This document shows, in pieces, positions 17,893-26,920 of a stretch of DNA of 64,000 nt (positions are counted from its first letter, which is position 1; the number at the start of each line of letters is the position of its first letter). Position numbers and translations under genes: made by a program. The notes below the pieces were generated by a model, which saw only the letters and a program-made list of their open reading frames with translations, ran no database searches and had not been told where the DNA came from. The stretch spans positions 1 through 64,000 of the forward strand of contig JBAYKX010000002.1 in NCBI GenBank assembly GCA_041664345.1, given 5' to 3'. The DNA comes from GWE2-40-63 sp041664345. GTDB taxonomy: Bacteria; Bacteroidota; Bacteroidia; Bacteroidales; SZUA-534.

Positions 17893-19002
17893 TCATTTCC
17901 CCTTCAAACTAAACGTAAAAACCCTTCCATCCTCGGTGGCAATAACCAACAAATCCTGAATAATGGCCGGTGTGCTGCTCGAAGGGCTACCCATTTCGTA
18001 CATCCAATTTTGTTGGCCGGTTTGCAAATCGAGCACATATATGCGGCCATCGCCCGAGGCAACTACCACGCTCTTGCCCGAAATGACCGGTGAACCATTT
18101 ATTTTCCCCAAGGTATTGAATTTCCAGAGAACGGCACCATCGGTTTTTTTGTAGCAGTAAATGGTTTTGTTGCCGGAGCCAATCACCACCTTATTTTCCG
18201 ATACCGCCGGTGAAGCTATAAAGGAGCCGCCACCCGTCTGTTTCCAGATTATCTTTTTTGTGATATAATCCACACAAAAAAAGTCGCCATCGTAGTTTCC
18301 AAAAAAAGCCAGATTGCCCGACAATGCCGATGATGAAGCAATGTAAGTGCCGATATAAATTTTGTGTTTCAGTTTTCCGGAAGCCAAATCTACCACATGT
18401 AACTGCCCGTCGCAGCCACCAAATACGGTTACTTTTCCGTTGCTTGCCGGGGAACCGTTGATATAGTTTTCCGAAGTATATTTCCAATCGGGTTTACCGG
18501 TTGTTGCATTTACGCAATGGAGCGAAAAGTCGTAGCTTCCGGTAATAATTTTCTTTGTTTTTCCGGAGGTAAAATAGTTTGATGGCCCCGAAATTTGACC
18601 TTCGGTTTTATAGCTCCATTTTTCCTTACCGGTTTTGGCATCCAGGGCAAACAGTTTTCCTTCGAGCGAACCCACATAGAGAGTATTATCGAGGAAGAGC
18701 GGGGCTGCTTCCACCGTATTACCGGTGTTGAATGTCCAGTTGGGTTTGCCTGCCAATGAAATGGAATACACATTGCCATTGTTGGAACCTATGAAAATGC
18801 TACCATCGCTAATTACGGGCGACGATTTAGTTCCATCGCCGGTTTTGTATGTCCAGATTAGCTTAGGTGTTTTAGGGATTTGCACGCTGGTAATTCCGGT
18901 CAATGCCTCATTTCCCCTGAACGAAGGCCAAGAGGTGTTGGTTTGGGCGGTGAGTTGTATAACAAGAAAAAGGGGCAGGAAAATTATGGAATGTTTTAGC
19001 AT
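17893..19002 (-). CDS. Periplasmic PQQ-like beta-propeller protein
   Basis: 369 aa with signal peptide (SIIFLPLFLVIQLTAQ) and about seven propeller blades of the form GxVYxLDxxTGKxxWxY: for example GSLEGKLFALDAKTGKEKW, DGQLHVVDLASGKL and DGRIYVLDLQTGQQNWMYE. It opens with the N-terminal signature WPSFRGNEALTGIT. The blades are of the BamB/PQQ-dehydrogenase type, but no PQQ or calcium site is evident, so a binding or scaffold role is more likely than an alcohol dehydrogenase. It is the last propeller in transcription order, 197 bp after the flavoprotein gene. Confidence 0.85.
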   Translation of the reverse strand: MLKHSIIFLPLFLVIQLTAQTNTSWPSFRGNEALTGITSVQIPKTPKLIWTYKTGDGTKSSPVISDGSIFIGSNNGNVYSISLAGKPNWTFNTGNTVEAAPLFLDNTLYVGSLEGKLFALDAKTGKEKWSYKTEGQISGPSNYFTSGKTKKIITGSYDFSLHCVNATTGKPDWKYTSENYINGSPASNGKVTVFGGCDGQLHVVDLASGKLKHKIYIGTYIASSSALSGNLAFFGNYDGDFFCVDYITKKIIWKQTGGGSFIASPAVSENKVVIGSGNKTIYCYKKTDGAVLWKFNTLGKINGSPVISGKSVVVASGDGRIYVLDLQTGQQNWMYEMGSPSSSTPAIIQDLLVIATEDGRVFTFSLKGK

Positions 19003-19129
19003 AAAATTTAGTGTATAGTTTTAAATTTCTTCAATACCAACATTTACTTAAACATCAATCTTTCGGCGCAAGGATCAGTTATCGATAAAACATACTAATA
19101 CTTGCGCCGATTACGGTTTATCATTATTA

Positions 19130-19176
19130 CCCGGTGCAACGCACCGGGCTTTGTTCTCTTAGTCTTTCAGACTATT
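19130..19176. repeat. REP-like palindrome, copy 2
   Basis: CCCGGTGC (19130-19137), loop AAC, GCACCGGG (19141-19148), then GCTTTGTTCTCTT and a second small stem TAGTC-TTTCA-GACTA. It lies between the flavoprotein gene and the downstream propeller gene. Confidence 0.82.
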
Positions 19177-19199
19177 ATATGAATATCCATAAAACAAGT

Positions 19200-20753
19200 T
19201 TAATCTTTTTTCATGGCCAATGCCCCGGTGGGACAAGCATCCACGCATTTTTTTGCGGTGTGGGTCAATGCTTCGGTAAGTGAGGCACCCAAGGAGGCAT
19301 CCATCCTGACGTCGAAACCCCGTCCTACCAAGGTCAAACCAACCAGTTCTTTTTCTTGTAAGGTTATATCGATGCACAACCCGCATTTGATGCACTTTTC
19401 GGGTTCATAAACCACCCATTCGTGGGTTAACTGTTTGGTCATTATTTTCCGTTCGCCAATCAGGTATTTTTTTCGATCAATCTTATATTGGTCGGAATAC
19501 AACCTCAATTTGCAATTGTCCAATTTGCGGCAATCGCAACGCATACACCTCATGGCTTCTTTTACGGCTTCGTCGGCAGTAAAACCGGCCAAATAGCCAC
19601 CTTGGGGTGAATAACGAGAATCCAGAACCGATTCTTTTAAATATTCCGGATATTCGCTGCGCAAAAGCTTATCGAAACGGGAGTTGAACCGCCGTACAGG
19701 TTTTACCAAAAGCTTGTTTTGCAAAAATAAATGAGCCGATTCAGCGGCTGCTTTTCCTTGCGCCACGGCCCGTACCGCCATTTTTTGAGTCCGTATTACG
19801 CTTCCACAGGCAAATATGCCCGGTTCGGAAGTAGCCATAGTGCCATCTTCCGCTTCAATACCCGTTTTGGTGGTTTTAAACAGTTCACCCAATTGGTTAT
19901 TTACTGCCACATCACCTGTTGCTATAATAATGGCATCAAAGCGGTTTCTGATTTCCGTTTCAAACAGCTCCGGAGTAATTGGGCTATTAAAACGGAATTC
20001 GGCACCCATTTGCCGGATAATTTCCACTTCACCATCAATAACCGGTTTGGGCAATTCTTCATCGGGGATGCTGTACCGCAGCGTGCCACCGGATTTTTCG
20101 TTTTTATCGAACAGCACACAATTATAGCCATACTTTAAAAGATAGTAGGCCGCCGCCAATCCTGCCGGGCCGCTGCCAATAATAGCCACTTTCTTGGAGT
20201 TTTGTAATGTTGGAATTTCAACCAAATTGTTTTCAGCAGCTACCAATCGCTTAAGCAAACAAATGGAAACTGCTTGATCAATCTGGGTTCGTCGGCAAGC
20301 TTTTTCGCATGGTGCCGGACAGATATAACCCAGAATATGGGGAAGGGCAATGGTTTCTTTTACTACTTTCAACGATTCGTCGAATTTTTGGGCTGCAATC
20401 AACCGGTTCATGAGCGGGATGTTCATGTTTGCCGGACAACCAATGCTGCAAGAGGCTTCACAGTCACCCACGTGGTCGCTCATCAGCAGTTCCAAGGCAT
20501 CTTTACGGGCTTCCACAACTACCGGATCGTTAGTACTGAATTCCATTCCATCGGCAACCGGCAAGGCGCAAGAGGTAGTAATTTGTCCCGATTTCAGATT
20601 TTTCACCAAGCAAACCATGCACGAAGGATGGTTTCCGTGTCCTTTTAAATAACACATGGAAGGTATTTCAATACCGACCGAGCGGGCAGCTTCCATTACT
20701 GTAGTTCCTTCCGGGGCTTGAATGTGAATATTGTCAATTGTAAGTTGTACCAT
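19200..20753 (-). CDS. NuoG/GltD-like iron-sulphur flavoprotein without an NAD(P)H domain
   Basis: 517 aa, cytoplasmic. Order: NuoG-like [2Fe-2S] ferredoxin (Cys34, 45, 48, 62); His/Cys cluster region (Cys98, 102, 106); GltD-type cluster segment (Cys145, 149, 153, 165); FAD fold with GSGPAG at 193-198 and FAD closing motif GIFACGSV near 312; further cysteines at 403, 406, 408, 414; C-terminal ferredoxin-like cysteines 454, 457, 460, 503, 507. In GltD or NfnB a second Rossmann domain (GGGNVAMD) for NADPH lies between the IIIATG motif (about 275-280) and the closing motif; here only about 30 residues remain. It starts at TAATATG right after NuoEF. Likely role: electron relay or flavin hub for NADH oxidised or formed at NuoF. 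Partner and reaction unproven. Confidence 0.85.
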   Translation of the reverse strand: MVQLTIDNIHIQAPEGTTVMEAARSVGIEIPSMCYLKGHGNHPSCMVCLVKNLKSGQITTSCALPVADGMEFSTNDPVVVEARKDALELLMSDHVGDCEASCSIGCPANMNIPLMNRLIAAQKFDESLKVVKETIALPHILGYICPAPCEKACRRTQIDQAVSICLLKRLVAAENNLVEIPTLQNSKKVAIIGSGPAGLAAAYYLLKYGYNCVLFDKNEKSGGTLRYSIPDEELPKPVIDGEVEIIRQMGAEFRFNSPITPELFETEIRNRFDAIIIATGDVAVNNQLGELFKTTKTGIEAEDGTMATSEPGIFACGSVIRTQKMAVRAVAQGKAAAESAHLFLQNKLLVKPVRRFNSRFDKLLRSEYPEYLKESVLDSRYSPQGGYLAGFTADEAVKEAMRCMRCDCRKLDNCKLRLYSDQYKIDRKKYLIGERKIMTKQLTHEWVVYEPEKCIKCGLCIDITLQEKELVGLTLVGRGFDVRMDASLGASLTEALTHTAKKCVDACPTGALAMKKD

Positions 20754-20754
20754 A

Positions 20755-23103
20755 TTATGTTGTTATCACGGCATGGGTGGGACAAATTTGTTTGCAGATA
20801 TCGCACTTGATGCATTTCTCGTTATCCACCCAATGCAATTCGTACGGTTTTGCCTCAATGGCTGCCGATGGGCAACGCTGCGCGCACATGGTGCAGCCAA
20901 TGCAATCATCGGTAATGGTGTACCTTATCAGGTTTTTGCATTTGCCGGTTGGGCAATGCCCATCAATATGGGCTAGGTATTCCTCCTTAAAATAGCGGAT
21001 GGTGGAAAGTACCGGATTGGGAGCCGATTTGCCCAAACCGCACATGCTTCCCATTTTGGTTTTTTCTCCCAATTCTTCCAGCATGGTTAAGTCGTTTAGC
21101 GTACCTTTTCCATCGCATATTTTAGTAAGAATTTCCAACATACGGGTAGTACCGATGCGGCAAAAAGTGCATCGACCACACGACTGGTTTTGGGTGAACG
21201 ACAAAAAGTACTTGGCAATGTCCACCATGCAGTCGGTTTCGTCCAGTACAATTAACCCACCGGAGCCCATCATGCCCCCAGCTTCTTTTAACGAAGAATA
21301 ATCGATGGGAATATCAGCCAAATTTGCCGGAATGCAACCGCCCGAAGGGCCGCCAATTTGAATGGCCTTAAATTTCTTCCCGTTTGGGATTCCCCCGCCA
21401 ATTTGTTCCACAATGGTGCGGATGGTAATTCCCATGGGGACTTCAATCAAACCACCCCGGTTTACTTTTCCCGCCAAGGCAAAAACTTTGGTTCCTTTGC
21501 TGTTTTCGGTTCCAATTTCTTGAAATGCTTCCGCTCCATGGCGGATTATCCACGATACCAGACTCAATGTTTCCACATTGTTAATCAACGTAGGTTGTTC
21601 CCATAAGCCCTTTTCGGCTGGGTAAGGCGGGCGCATGGTGGGCAAACCCCGTTTTCCTTCAATGGAAGCAATCAGCGCTGTTTCTTCGCCGCAAACAAAG
21701 GCACCGGCACCTTCAAAAACGGTTACGTTGAATGAAAAAGAACTTCCCAGTATGTTTTGTCCCAATAACCCTTCCCGTTTACAAATTCCAATGGCTTCGT
21801 TAATCCGTTTCACCGCCAAAGGGTATTCCGCACGGATGTAAAATATTCCTTCGGTTGCGCCCACAGCAAAGGCGGCAATTATCAAACCTTCGATAATGCG
21901 ATAGGGGTACGATTCGAGCAACATACGGTCCATGAAGGCACCCGGATCGCCTTCATCTCCGTTGCAGATTACATACTTGGTATCGGATTTAGCTTCATGT
22001 ACTAATTGCCATTTGGTGGCCGATGGAAAACCCGCTCCACCGCGTCCCCGCAAGCCACTTTGTTTTATGGTGGATATTATTTCGTTGGGCGAATATTCCT
22101 GTAAGCATTTACTCAACGCTTCAAATCCTTCTTTTATCCGATACTCACCAATATCACTGGGTTTTAGTTCACCACGGAATTCGGTGGCAATGCTCATTTG
22201 GCCATCCAAAAACTCAAAAACGGGCGTATGGGTTTGGTCCAAATCGTACCGGTTAAACGACCTAGGCAGTTTTTCAGTAACCAAGCTATCGAAGAAATTG
22301 AATACTCCGGTTTTGAATTGGTCCAAGGAACCAAAAGGTTTAAAGTGCTGTTTAATGACATCCCTTACTTCCTGCGGTTTAATTTTGGTGTAAAACGATG
22401 GCTGTTCGCCCGGCTTGTGGATTTCCAAAATGGGAACTTGGTTGCAGATACCCACGCATCCCACATGCTTAACCGTTACATTGATATTGCTCTGGGTCAA
22501 TGCTTTCTCCAATTCTACTTTAACGGCCTCGCTGCCACTAGCCACACAGCACGAACCCAACCCAATCCGTATCTCGCCTTGCGATTCAAGATTTGTTTTT
22601 GGTGTTGAAGATTTAGTAATATCACCGGTGGTTTCTTTATTCAAAAATTCCAGTAAAATATCGGGAGTTTGCTCAATCCCAACATGGCCAAAGGTTACAT
22701 CGTCAATTTGAACCACAGGGGCTAAGGTGCAACAGCCCAAACAAGCTACTTTTTCGAGGGTAAAAAGCATTTCTTCATCGGTGTCGTCGTCCTCATTCAA
22801 ATTTAAGGTACGTCGGAAGGCATCGTACACCAGACCGGCTCCTTTAACATGGCAAGCCGTTCCCACGCACACTTTAATAATGTGTTTGCCAACGGGTTTG
22901 AGCCGAAACTGGGAATAAAAGGTGGCAATGCCGTGAATGGACGATTGGGTAATTTCGGTTTTTTCGCAAACAAGCCGGAGCGCTTCTTCGGGCAAGTAAT
23001 TAAACTCATTCTGAATAGCCTGAAGCATGGGTATCACCTCATCGGCAGAAGTACCAATTTGTTGGATTAACCCATCCACTTTATCTGTAATATCGCTAGT
23101 CAT
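20755..23103 (-). CDS. NuoE-NuoF fusion with C-terminal ferredoxin (NADH-oxidising diaphorase subunit)
   Basis: 782 aa from the ATG at 23103 (a TTG at 23115 adds four residues). The N-terminal NuoE-like thioredoxin fold has the [2Fe-2S] pattern CVGTAC...CLGCC. A second thioredoxin-like [2Fe-2S] unit follows (SCC...CVGIC, about 183-221). The NuoF part has the FMN/NADH motif GRGGAGFP (about 353-360), GAGAFVCGEETAL, an SLBB-like region, the [4Fe-4S] pattern CGRCTFC, and a tail with two [4Fe-4S] sets (CIGCTMCAQRCP, CIKCDICKQICP). This is the HndA/HndC, HydB or StnA/StnB architecture in one chain. It binds NADH and passes electrons through iron-sulphur centres. Coupled by TAATATG both to the upstream anchored propeller and to the downstream flavoprotein. 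Confidence 0.92.
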   Translation of the reverse strand: MTSDITDKVDGLIQQIGTSADEVIPMLQAIQNEFNYLPEEALRLVCEKTEITQSSIHGIATFYSQFRLKPVGKHIIKVCVGTACHVKGAGLVYDAFRRTLNLNEDDDTDEEMLFTLEKVACLGCCTLAPVVQIDDVTFGHVGIEQTPDILLEFLNKETTGDITKSSTPKTNLESQGEIRIGLGSCCVASGSEAVKVELEKALTQSNINVTVKHVGCVGICNQVPILEIHKPGEQPSFYTKIKPQEVRDVIKQHFKPFGSLDQFKTGVFNFFDSLVTEKLPRSFNRYDLDQTHTPVFEFLDGQMSIATEFRGELKPSDIGEYRIKEGFEALSKCLQEYSPNEIISTIKQSGLRGRGGAGFPSATKWQLVHEAKSDTKYVICNGDEGDPGAFMDRMLLESYPYRIIEGLIIAAFAVGATEGIFYIRAEYPLAVKRINEAIGICKREGLLGQNILGSSFSFNVTVFEGAGAFVCGEETALIASIEGKRGLPTMRPPYPAEKGLWEQPTLINNVETLSLVSWIIRHGAEAFQEIGTENSKGTKVFALAGKVNRGGLIEVPMGITIRTIVEQIGGGIPNGKKFKAIQIGGPSGGCIPANLADIPIDYSSLKEAGGMMGSGGLIVLDETDCMVDIAKYFLSFTQNQSCGRCTFCRIGTTRMLEILTKICDGKGTLNDLTMLEELGEKTKMGSMCGLGKSAPNPVLSTIRYFKEEYLAHIDGHCPTGKCKNLIRYTITDDCIGCTMCAQRCPSAAIEAKPYELHWVDNEKCIKCDICKQICPTHAVITT

Positions 23104-23104
23104 A

Positions 23105-24943
23105 TTATTTTCCAATGCAATATAAATTTTTGTCGCCTCTTAGGTAAATACGGCCATTGGTAAAAGCCGGTGTACAAGCTGATGGTTCGCCCAATTTGGG
23201 TTCACCCAGCGAAACATATTCCTTATCGGCTTTAAAAATATGCATAATACCGTTTTTATCGAGCAAATATACTTTGTCCTCAGCAATTATGGGCGATGCA
23301 TACACGTTGTTTCCAAATTCCTTTTCCCAATACTTTTCGCCAGTTACGGCATCGTAACACACCGTTAAACCATAACTGGTGGATAGGATAAGATACTTAT
23401 CGGTAGCCACCGGGCTGGGAATGTCGGAAAGATAATCGGTGTTTTCCCATAATACGGTGGGTTGATCGACTCCAATTTTGATGGCCGCCAATTTAGAATA
23501 ATCGTTAACCGAAAAAACCATTCCATTGGCATAAGCCACCGACGGACCCACTTCACCCGAAATACAGTCGATTTTCCAAAGTTCTTTTCCATCAGCCGGA
23601 TTGTAAGAAGCCACATAAGGTTCCGCTGCCAAAATAATTTCGGTGCGTTTACCGGTATTTACAATTACCGGCGAGGCCCATGAAATTTTTACATTGCGGT
23701 TGGTGCTCCAAACCGTTTTGCCTGTTTTTGTGGACAGGGCAATCAACTTGGGCGAAGTTTTCTGGTCGTATTGTACAATCACCAAGTCTTTATAAATCAT
23801 GAGCGACGATGAATGGCCATAATGATTACCAGGCATGCCGAGGTTTTCTGCCCATAGTTTTTTCCCAACCATATCCATGGCAATAATGTCGCCGTTTGAG
23901 AATATGGCATAAACCCCAAAGCCATCGGTAGCGGCGGTGGGCGCAGCGTGGCCAGTTTCAGCAATTACTTTGGGTGCTTGCCCAGGGGAACCGGGAATAT
24001 TTTCAACCACAACAGCCCAAACCATGGCTCCGGTATTGCGATCGATGCAATAAACTTCACGCTTTGCGGTATTGGCGCCGGTCACAAATATTTTATCGGC
24101 CCAAATAATAGGAGAGCTGTATCCCGGCAATGGAATAGCGGTTTTCCATAGGATATTGGTGCCCGAAAGGCCATCCCAACTAATGGGGATGTTTTTTTGT
24201 TTAGCAATTCCATTACCACCCGGACCGCGGAAGGTTGGAAAATTGTCTTTACTAACGGCTTTGGATTTTGTGGCTACCGTATCTTTTGTGGCAGTTGAAG
24301 GTATGATAGTATCTTTAGTTGCCATAATGGATACCTTTGAAGTATCCGCAATAGCTAAAACCGTTGAATCAACCATTTGAGCCGATGGTTCGGTTATGGT
24401 TTCATTTGTGGCTTCATTTATCACTTCTCCACTGGTAAAATTATCTTTTAGTTGGTTGGTTGCCAAGATAGCAAAAATAAAGGCCGTTGCCAGAATAAGG
24501 CTTCCGCCGGTTATAATCCAAATACGGGTTTTATTGCGATACAGCATGGTATTGTCCTCGTTTTCGGGCGATAACACGGGAACAATTTTTTTCCGGTAAC
24601 TTATTATTTGTAGGGCAATAACCATCACGGCAATAGCTGCCAACACCAGATAACCACCCGTTTTTATCTGCCATTTGGTGGTGAAATATGCTTTCCGCGA
24701 TAATAAATCGAGGGTACGTATTTCATGGCGCAGGCTTGAATCGGAAGGTTCCTGCCTAAGACGTTCCACCAGCGTATTTATTACCTTCATGTTAATGGGA
24801 TCGGCTTTCTTTACTTGAATGTAATTGCCTATCAATAGTACACAAATTAGCAGGGCAAATATTCCTGAAACCAATGCAATTCGGTTCCAAAGCTGGTCAG
24901 TGCCAAAACTTTTTAGATCAAATTTTTTAAACATGGCTATCAT
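23105..24943 (-). CDS. Membrane-anchored PQQ-like beta-propeller protein
   Basis: 612 aa. Three predicted membrane helices (about 22-42, 92-112 and 141-163) precede a Ser/Thr-rich linker and a C-terminal periplasmic propeller of about 390 residues. The propeller starts FPTFRGPGGNGIAKQKNIP, with blades such as NTGAMVWAVV, KTGKTVWSTN and VTGEKYWEKE. Its stop overlaps the NuoEF start in TAATATG, so a periplasmic propeller and an NADH-binding cytoplasmic subunit are made together. Possible roles are docking or scaffolding of a membrane complex. The PQQ name reflects fold similarity only; no cofactor site was recognised. Alternative start MFKKF at 24934. Confidence 0.87.
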   Translation of the reverse strand: MIAMFKKFDLKSFGTDQLWNRIALVSGIFALLICVLLIGNYIQVKKADPINMKVINTLVERLRQEPSDSSLRHEIRTLDLLSRKAYFTTKWQIKTGGYLVLAAIAVMVIALQIISYRKKIVPVLSPENEDNTMLYRNKTRIWIITGGSLILATAFIFAILATNQLKDNFTSGEVINEATNETITEPSAQMVDSTVLAIADTSKVSIMATKDTIIPSTATKDTVATKSKAVSKDNFPTFRGPGGNGIAKQKNIPISWDGLSGTNILWKTAIPLPGYSSPIIWADKIFVTGANTAKREVYCIDRNTGAMVWAVVVENIPGSPGQAPKVIAETGHAAPTAATDGFGVYAIFSNGDIIAMDMVGKKLWAENLGMPGNHYGHSSSLMIYKDLVIVQYDQKTSPKLIALSTKTGKTVWSTNRNVKISWASPVIVNTGKRTEIILAAEPYVASYNPADGKELWKIDCISGEVGPSVAYANGMVFSVNDYSKLAAIKIGVDQPTVLWENTDYLSDIPSPVATDKYLILSTSYGLTVCYDAVTGEKYWEKEFGNNVYASPIIAEDKVYLLDKNGIMHIFKADKEYVSLGEPKLGEPSACTPAFTNGRIYLRGDKNLYCIGK

Positions 24944-24971
24944 ATTTTTACATTAGTGACCGACAAAAAAA

Positions 24972-25124
24972 ATGAGATTCTTCGCTATCGCTCAGAATGA
25001 CAGTCTTTGCAGTATGTAACAGGGAAGGAGGGGGTAAGCGGCGGCGAAGCCGCCGCTTACCCCCTCCTAAAAACACTAAACCCCTGTCATTCTGAACGTA
25101 ACGAAGTGAAGCGAAGAATCTCAT
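24972..25124. repeat. Nested palindromic (MITE-like) element
   Basis: Three concentric stems: ATGAGATTCTTCGC (24972-24985) / GCGAAGAATCTCAT (25111-25124); TCAGAATGACAG (24992-25003) / CTGTCATTCTGA (25084-25095); and a perfect 19-bp stem 25027-25045 / 25049-25067 with a GAA loop. It fills the gap between the NapH-like gene and the anchored-propeller gene. It could fold as a strong RNA hairpin. Confidence 0.88.
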
Positions 25125-25169
25125 GTCAAATATTATTAATAGTCGGTTAATAGTGATATTTTTACAATA

Positions 25170-26432
25170 TTATTCCTTTACTGGACAATGGTCCACACAA
25201 CGTGCACAACTGAAACAGGTTCCTTTATTGGTTGTGTAATCGGTTTTGTAGGGTATCAGTGTAAGTTGTGCCAAAGTCAACCCAAAAACCAAACCAATAA
25301 AGGCTCCCAAAAACCAACTTCCCAAATAGAAACGGTCTAAAATTAAGGCGACTTCCTCATATAATTTTTCTGCTGGTTTTCCCGATGAACGGAATGTGGT
25401 AATTTCGATGGATGTTTGGGTTGATTCCGATTTAGATGCCAGCATAATCTGGTTTGCCAAACGCACTTTACCATTAACTTTGGCAAAAGTTTCATGGTAT
25501 TTTGAAGCTGTCCAACCACTGGCAGCCATTAATAATGGTGTAATTAAGCAATACAGAATGAGCCGTTTAACCAACATGTTGCTGTGTTCTTTATATTTTG
25601 CCCCGGTGGGTTTGTCGATGGCTCCATACGGACAGGCATTTTCGCACAACCGGCAGCTTATACAGGTACTGGGTGCAATGCTGAGGTGGTTTTTCGAGAA
25701 CCGGCTCACCAAATTCAGCAAAACACCGTACGGGCATAAGAACCGGCAGTAGGGGCGGGCAATGAAAACCCCTATCAACAACAGAATTGCACCAATGGCA
25801 AACATCATAAAAGTGGCGTTGTGCCTAAAAAACCCAACAAAAGGATCGTATCGGCAAACAATAAAATCGGAACCAGTGGCAGCAAACAAAACCGCCAACC
25901 CTAGGTATATAAATGGAATAAGTCCCAAAAGCGACTGAACCCATGATTTTAAGGGAACCGGGCGAAGGGCAAATACATCTTGAATGGCTCCAAGCGGGCA
26001 AACTCCGGCGCAAAAAGTGCGTCCAAAAAATAAGGTGTAAATGAGCGGAAGAATAAAAAAGGCTATCCCATTTATGGGAATGCTATATTCGGGATTGAAA
26101 AGTGCCAAAGTCACATTTTGCAAGGAGCCCACAGGGCAAATACACCCTGTGCGGTAAAACCCAAAATAAAGTAACGAAAAAATCGACAGCCAAAAAACCC
26201 CTTTTCGGGAACGTTTTTTAAGGACTAACCAAGTTATAAGCGATAGGCACGCAATAAAAACCGCCAAATCGAGGTACTCAAAAAACACGCCACGGGGATC
26301 TTGCAATTGGGTGATGGGCTGTTTGTACCCACTTTCAAATTCAGGACGTGGAAACCGCTGAACTGCCAGTAGGTTATATGCAATGAGAAAGGTTACCATC
26401 ACTAAAACTGCTACACGTATATTTTTCTTCAT
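25170..26432 (-). CDS. NapH/NosR-like membrane ferredoxin (4Fe-4S binding protein)
   Basis: 420-aa inner-membrane iron-sulphur protein with about six to seven helices. Two CxxxCP loops of the NapH/NosR/CcoG type lie between helices (CICPVGSLQN and CAGVCPLGAIQD). A dicluster-like CISCRLCENACPYGAI segment follows near residue 250, and a C-terminal CFSCARCVDHCP half-site ends the protein. Such proteins carry electrons between quinol or cytoplasmic ferredoxin and periplasmic partners. It is placed between the Tat-type ferredoxin gene (upstream) and the anchored propeller/NuoEF/flavoprotein genes (downstream), so it is the obvious membrane link of the locus. Direction of flow unknown. Confidence 0.88.
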   Translation of the reverse strand: MKKNIRVAVLVMVTFLIAYNLLAVQRFPRPEFESGYKQPITQLQDPRGVFFEYLDLAVFIACLSLITWLVLKKRSRKGVFWLSIFSLLYFGFYRTGCICPVGSLQNVTLALFNPEYSIPINGIAFFILPLIYTLFFGRTFCAGVCPLGAIQDVFALRPVPLKSWVQSLLGLIPFIYLGLAVLFAATGSDFIVCRYDPFVGFFRHNATFMMFAIGAILLLIGVFIARPYCRFLCPYGVLLNLVSRFSKNHLSIAPSTCISCRLCENACPYGAIDKPTGAKYKEHSNMLVKRLILYCLITPLLMAASGWTASKYHETFAKVNGKVRLANQIMLASKSESTQTSIEITTFRSSGKPAEKLYEEVALILDRFYLGSWFLGAFIGLVFGLTLAQLTLIPYKTDYTTNKGTCFSCARCVDHCPVKE

Positions 26433-26681
26433 CCGGACTTTAAATAATTGCTGTAATTAATATAATGATATTAGTTTGATGCAACATGCTTTTTGGTTTT
26501 TAATAGCTGATCATTCTTAACGCTTTTAATGGAATAATGGAAAAAAAGTATCAAGTCTTTCCATCTTCCCGATATTCCATCTTTCCATTTCCCATTACCC
26601 CATCTTCCCACGCTGCTACCCTGTAACCTTGCTACCCTTCCATCTACTGCAATAACCATCTAGATCCAACTTTTCTATATT

Positions 26682-26810
26682 GCGGTGCATGGATGGTTGC
26701 CATTCCATTGAAACTTGGTTGGATGCACCGCTTTCGTTGTTTATCCATTACCCCGGGGCGTTGCCCCGGGCTTTGTTCTTGCGCCCTTTCAGTCCCGATA
26801 ACTATCGGGA
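26682..26810. repeat. Composite REP: inverted pair, palindrome copy 3 and TCCCGATA palindrome
   Basis: CCCGGGGC (26752-26759), loop GTT, GCCCCGGG (26763-26770) is the third copy of the 14890/19130 family and keeps the CTTTGTTCTT and CTTTCAG tail. It runs into TCCCGATA-AC-TATCGGGA (26793-26810), a separate palindrome family also seen at 49601. Confidence 0.82.
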
Positions 26811-26851
26811 TGACTCCCATTTCCCCATCATTCCTATTTTCCCATTTTTTT

Positions 26852-26903
26852 CACCCTGTCACCTTGCCACCTTGTTACCCTGTAACCCTGTAACCCTGCC
26901 ACC
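26852..26903. repeat. Octamer-period array
   Basis: About 6.5 units of an 8-bp motif (CACCCTGT, CACCTTGC, CACCTTGT, TACCCTGT, AACCCTGT, AACCCTGC). Same family as the arrays between the permease genes at 40-61 kb. Confidence 0.82.
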
Positions 26904-26920
26904 TTTTTCCACATCTAGCT

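Larger units (their letters stand above)
26433..26920. other. 488-bp repeat-filled gap between two ferredoxin genes
   Basis: No gene. It contains short octamer-period runs (26614-26638 and 26852-26903), a 9-bp inverted pair GCGGTGCAT (26682-26690) / ATGCACCGC (26723-26731), the CCCGGGGC palindrome and a TCCCGATA palindrome. The gap looks like a landing zone for several repeat families within what otherwise reads as one operon. Confidence 0.7.

Noticed and set aside
19200..20753. Complete NADPH-dependent glutamate synthase small subunit
   Set aside because: The second Rossmann domain is absent and there is no large GltB subunit.
19200..23103. Electron-bifurcating hydrogenase or formate dehydrogenase operon
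   Set aside because: No HydA-type H-cluster protein or molybdopterin subunit is encoded nearby; only the diaphorase-like subunits are present.
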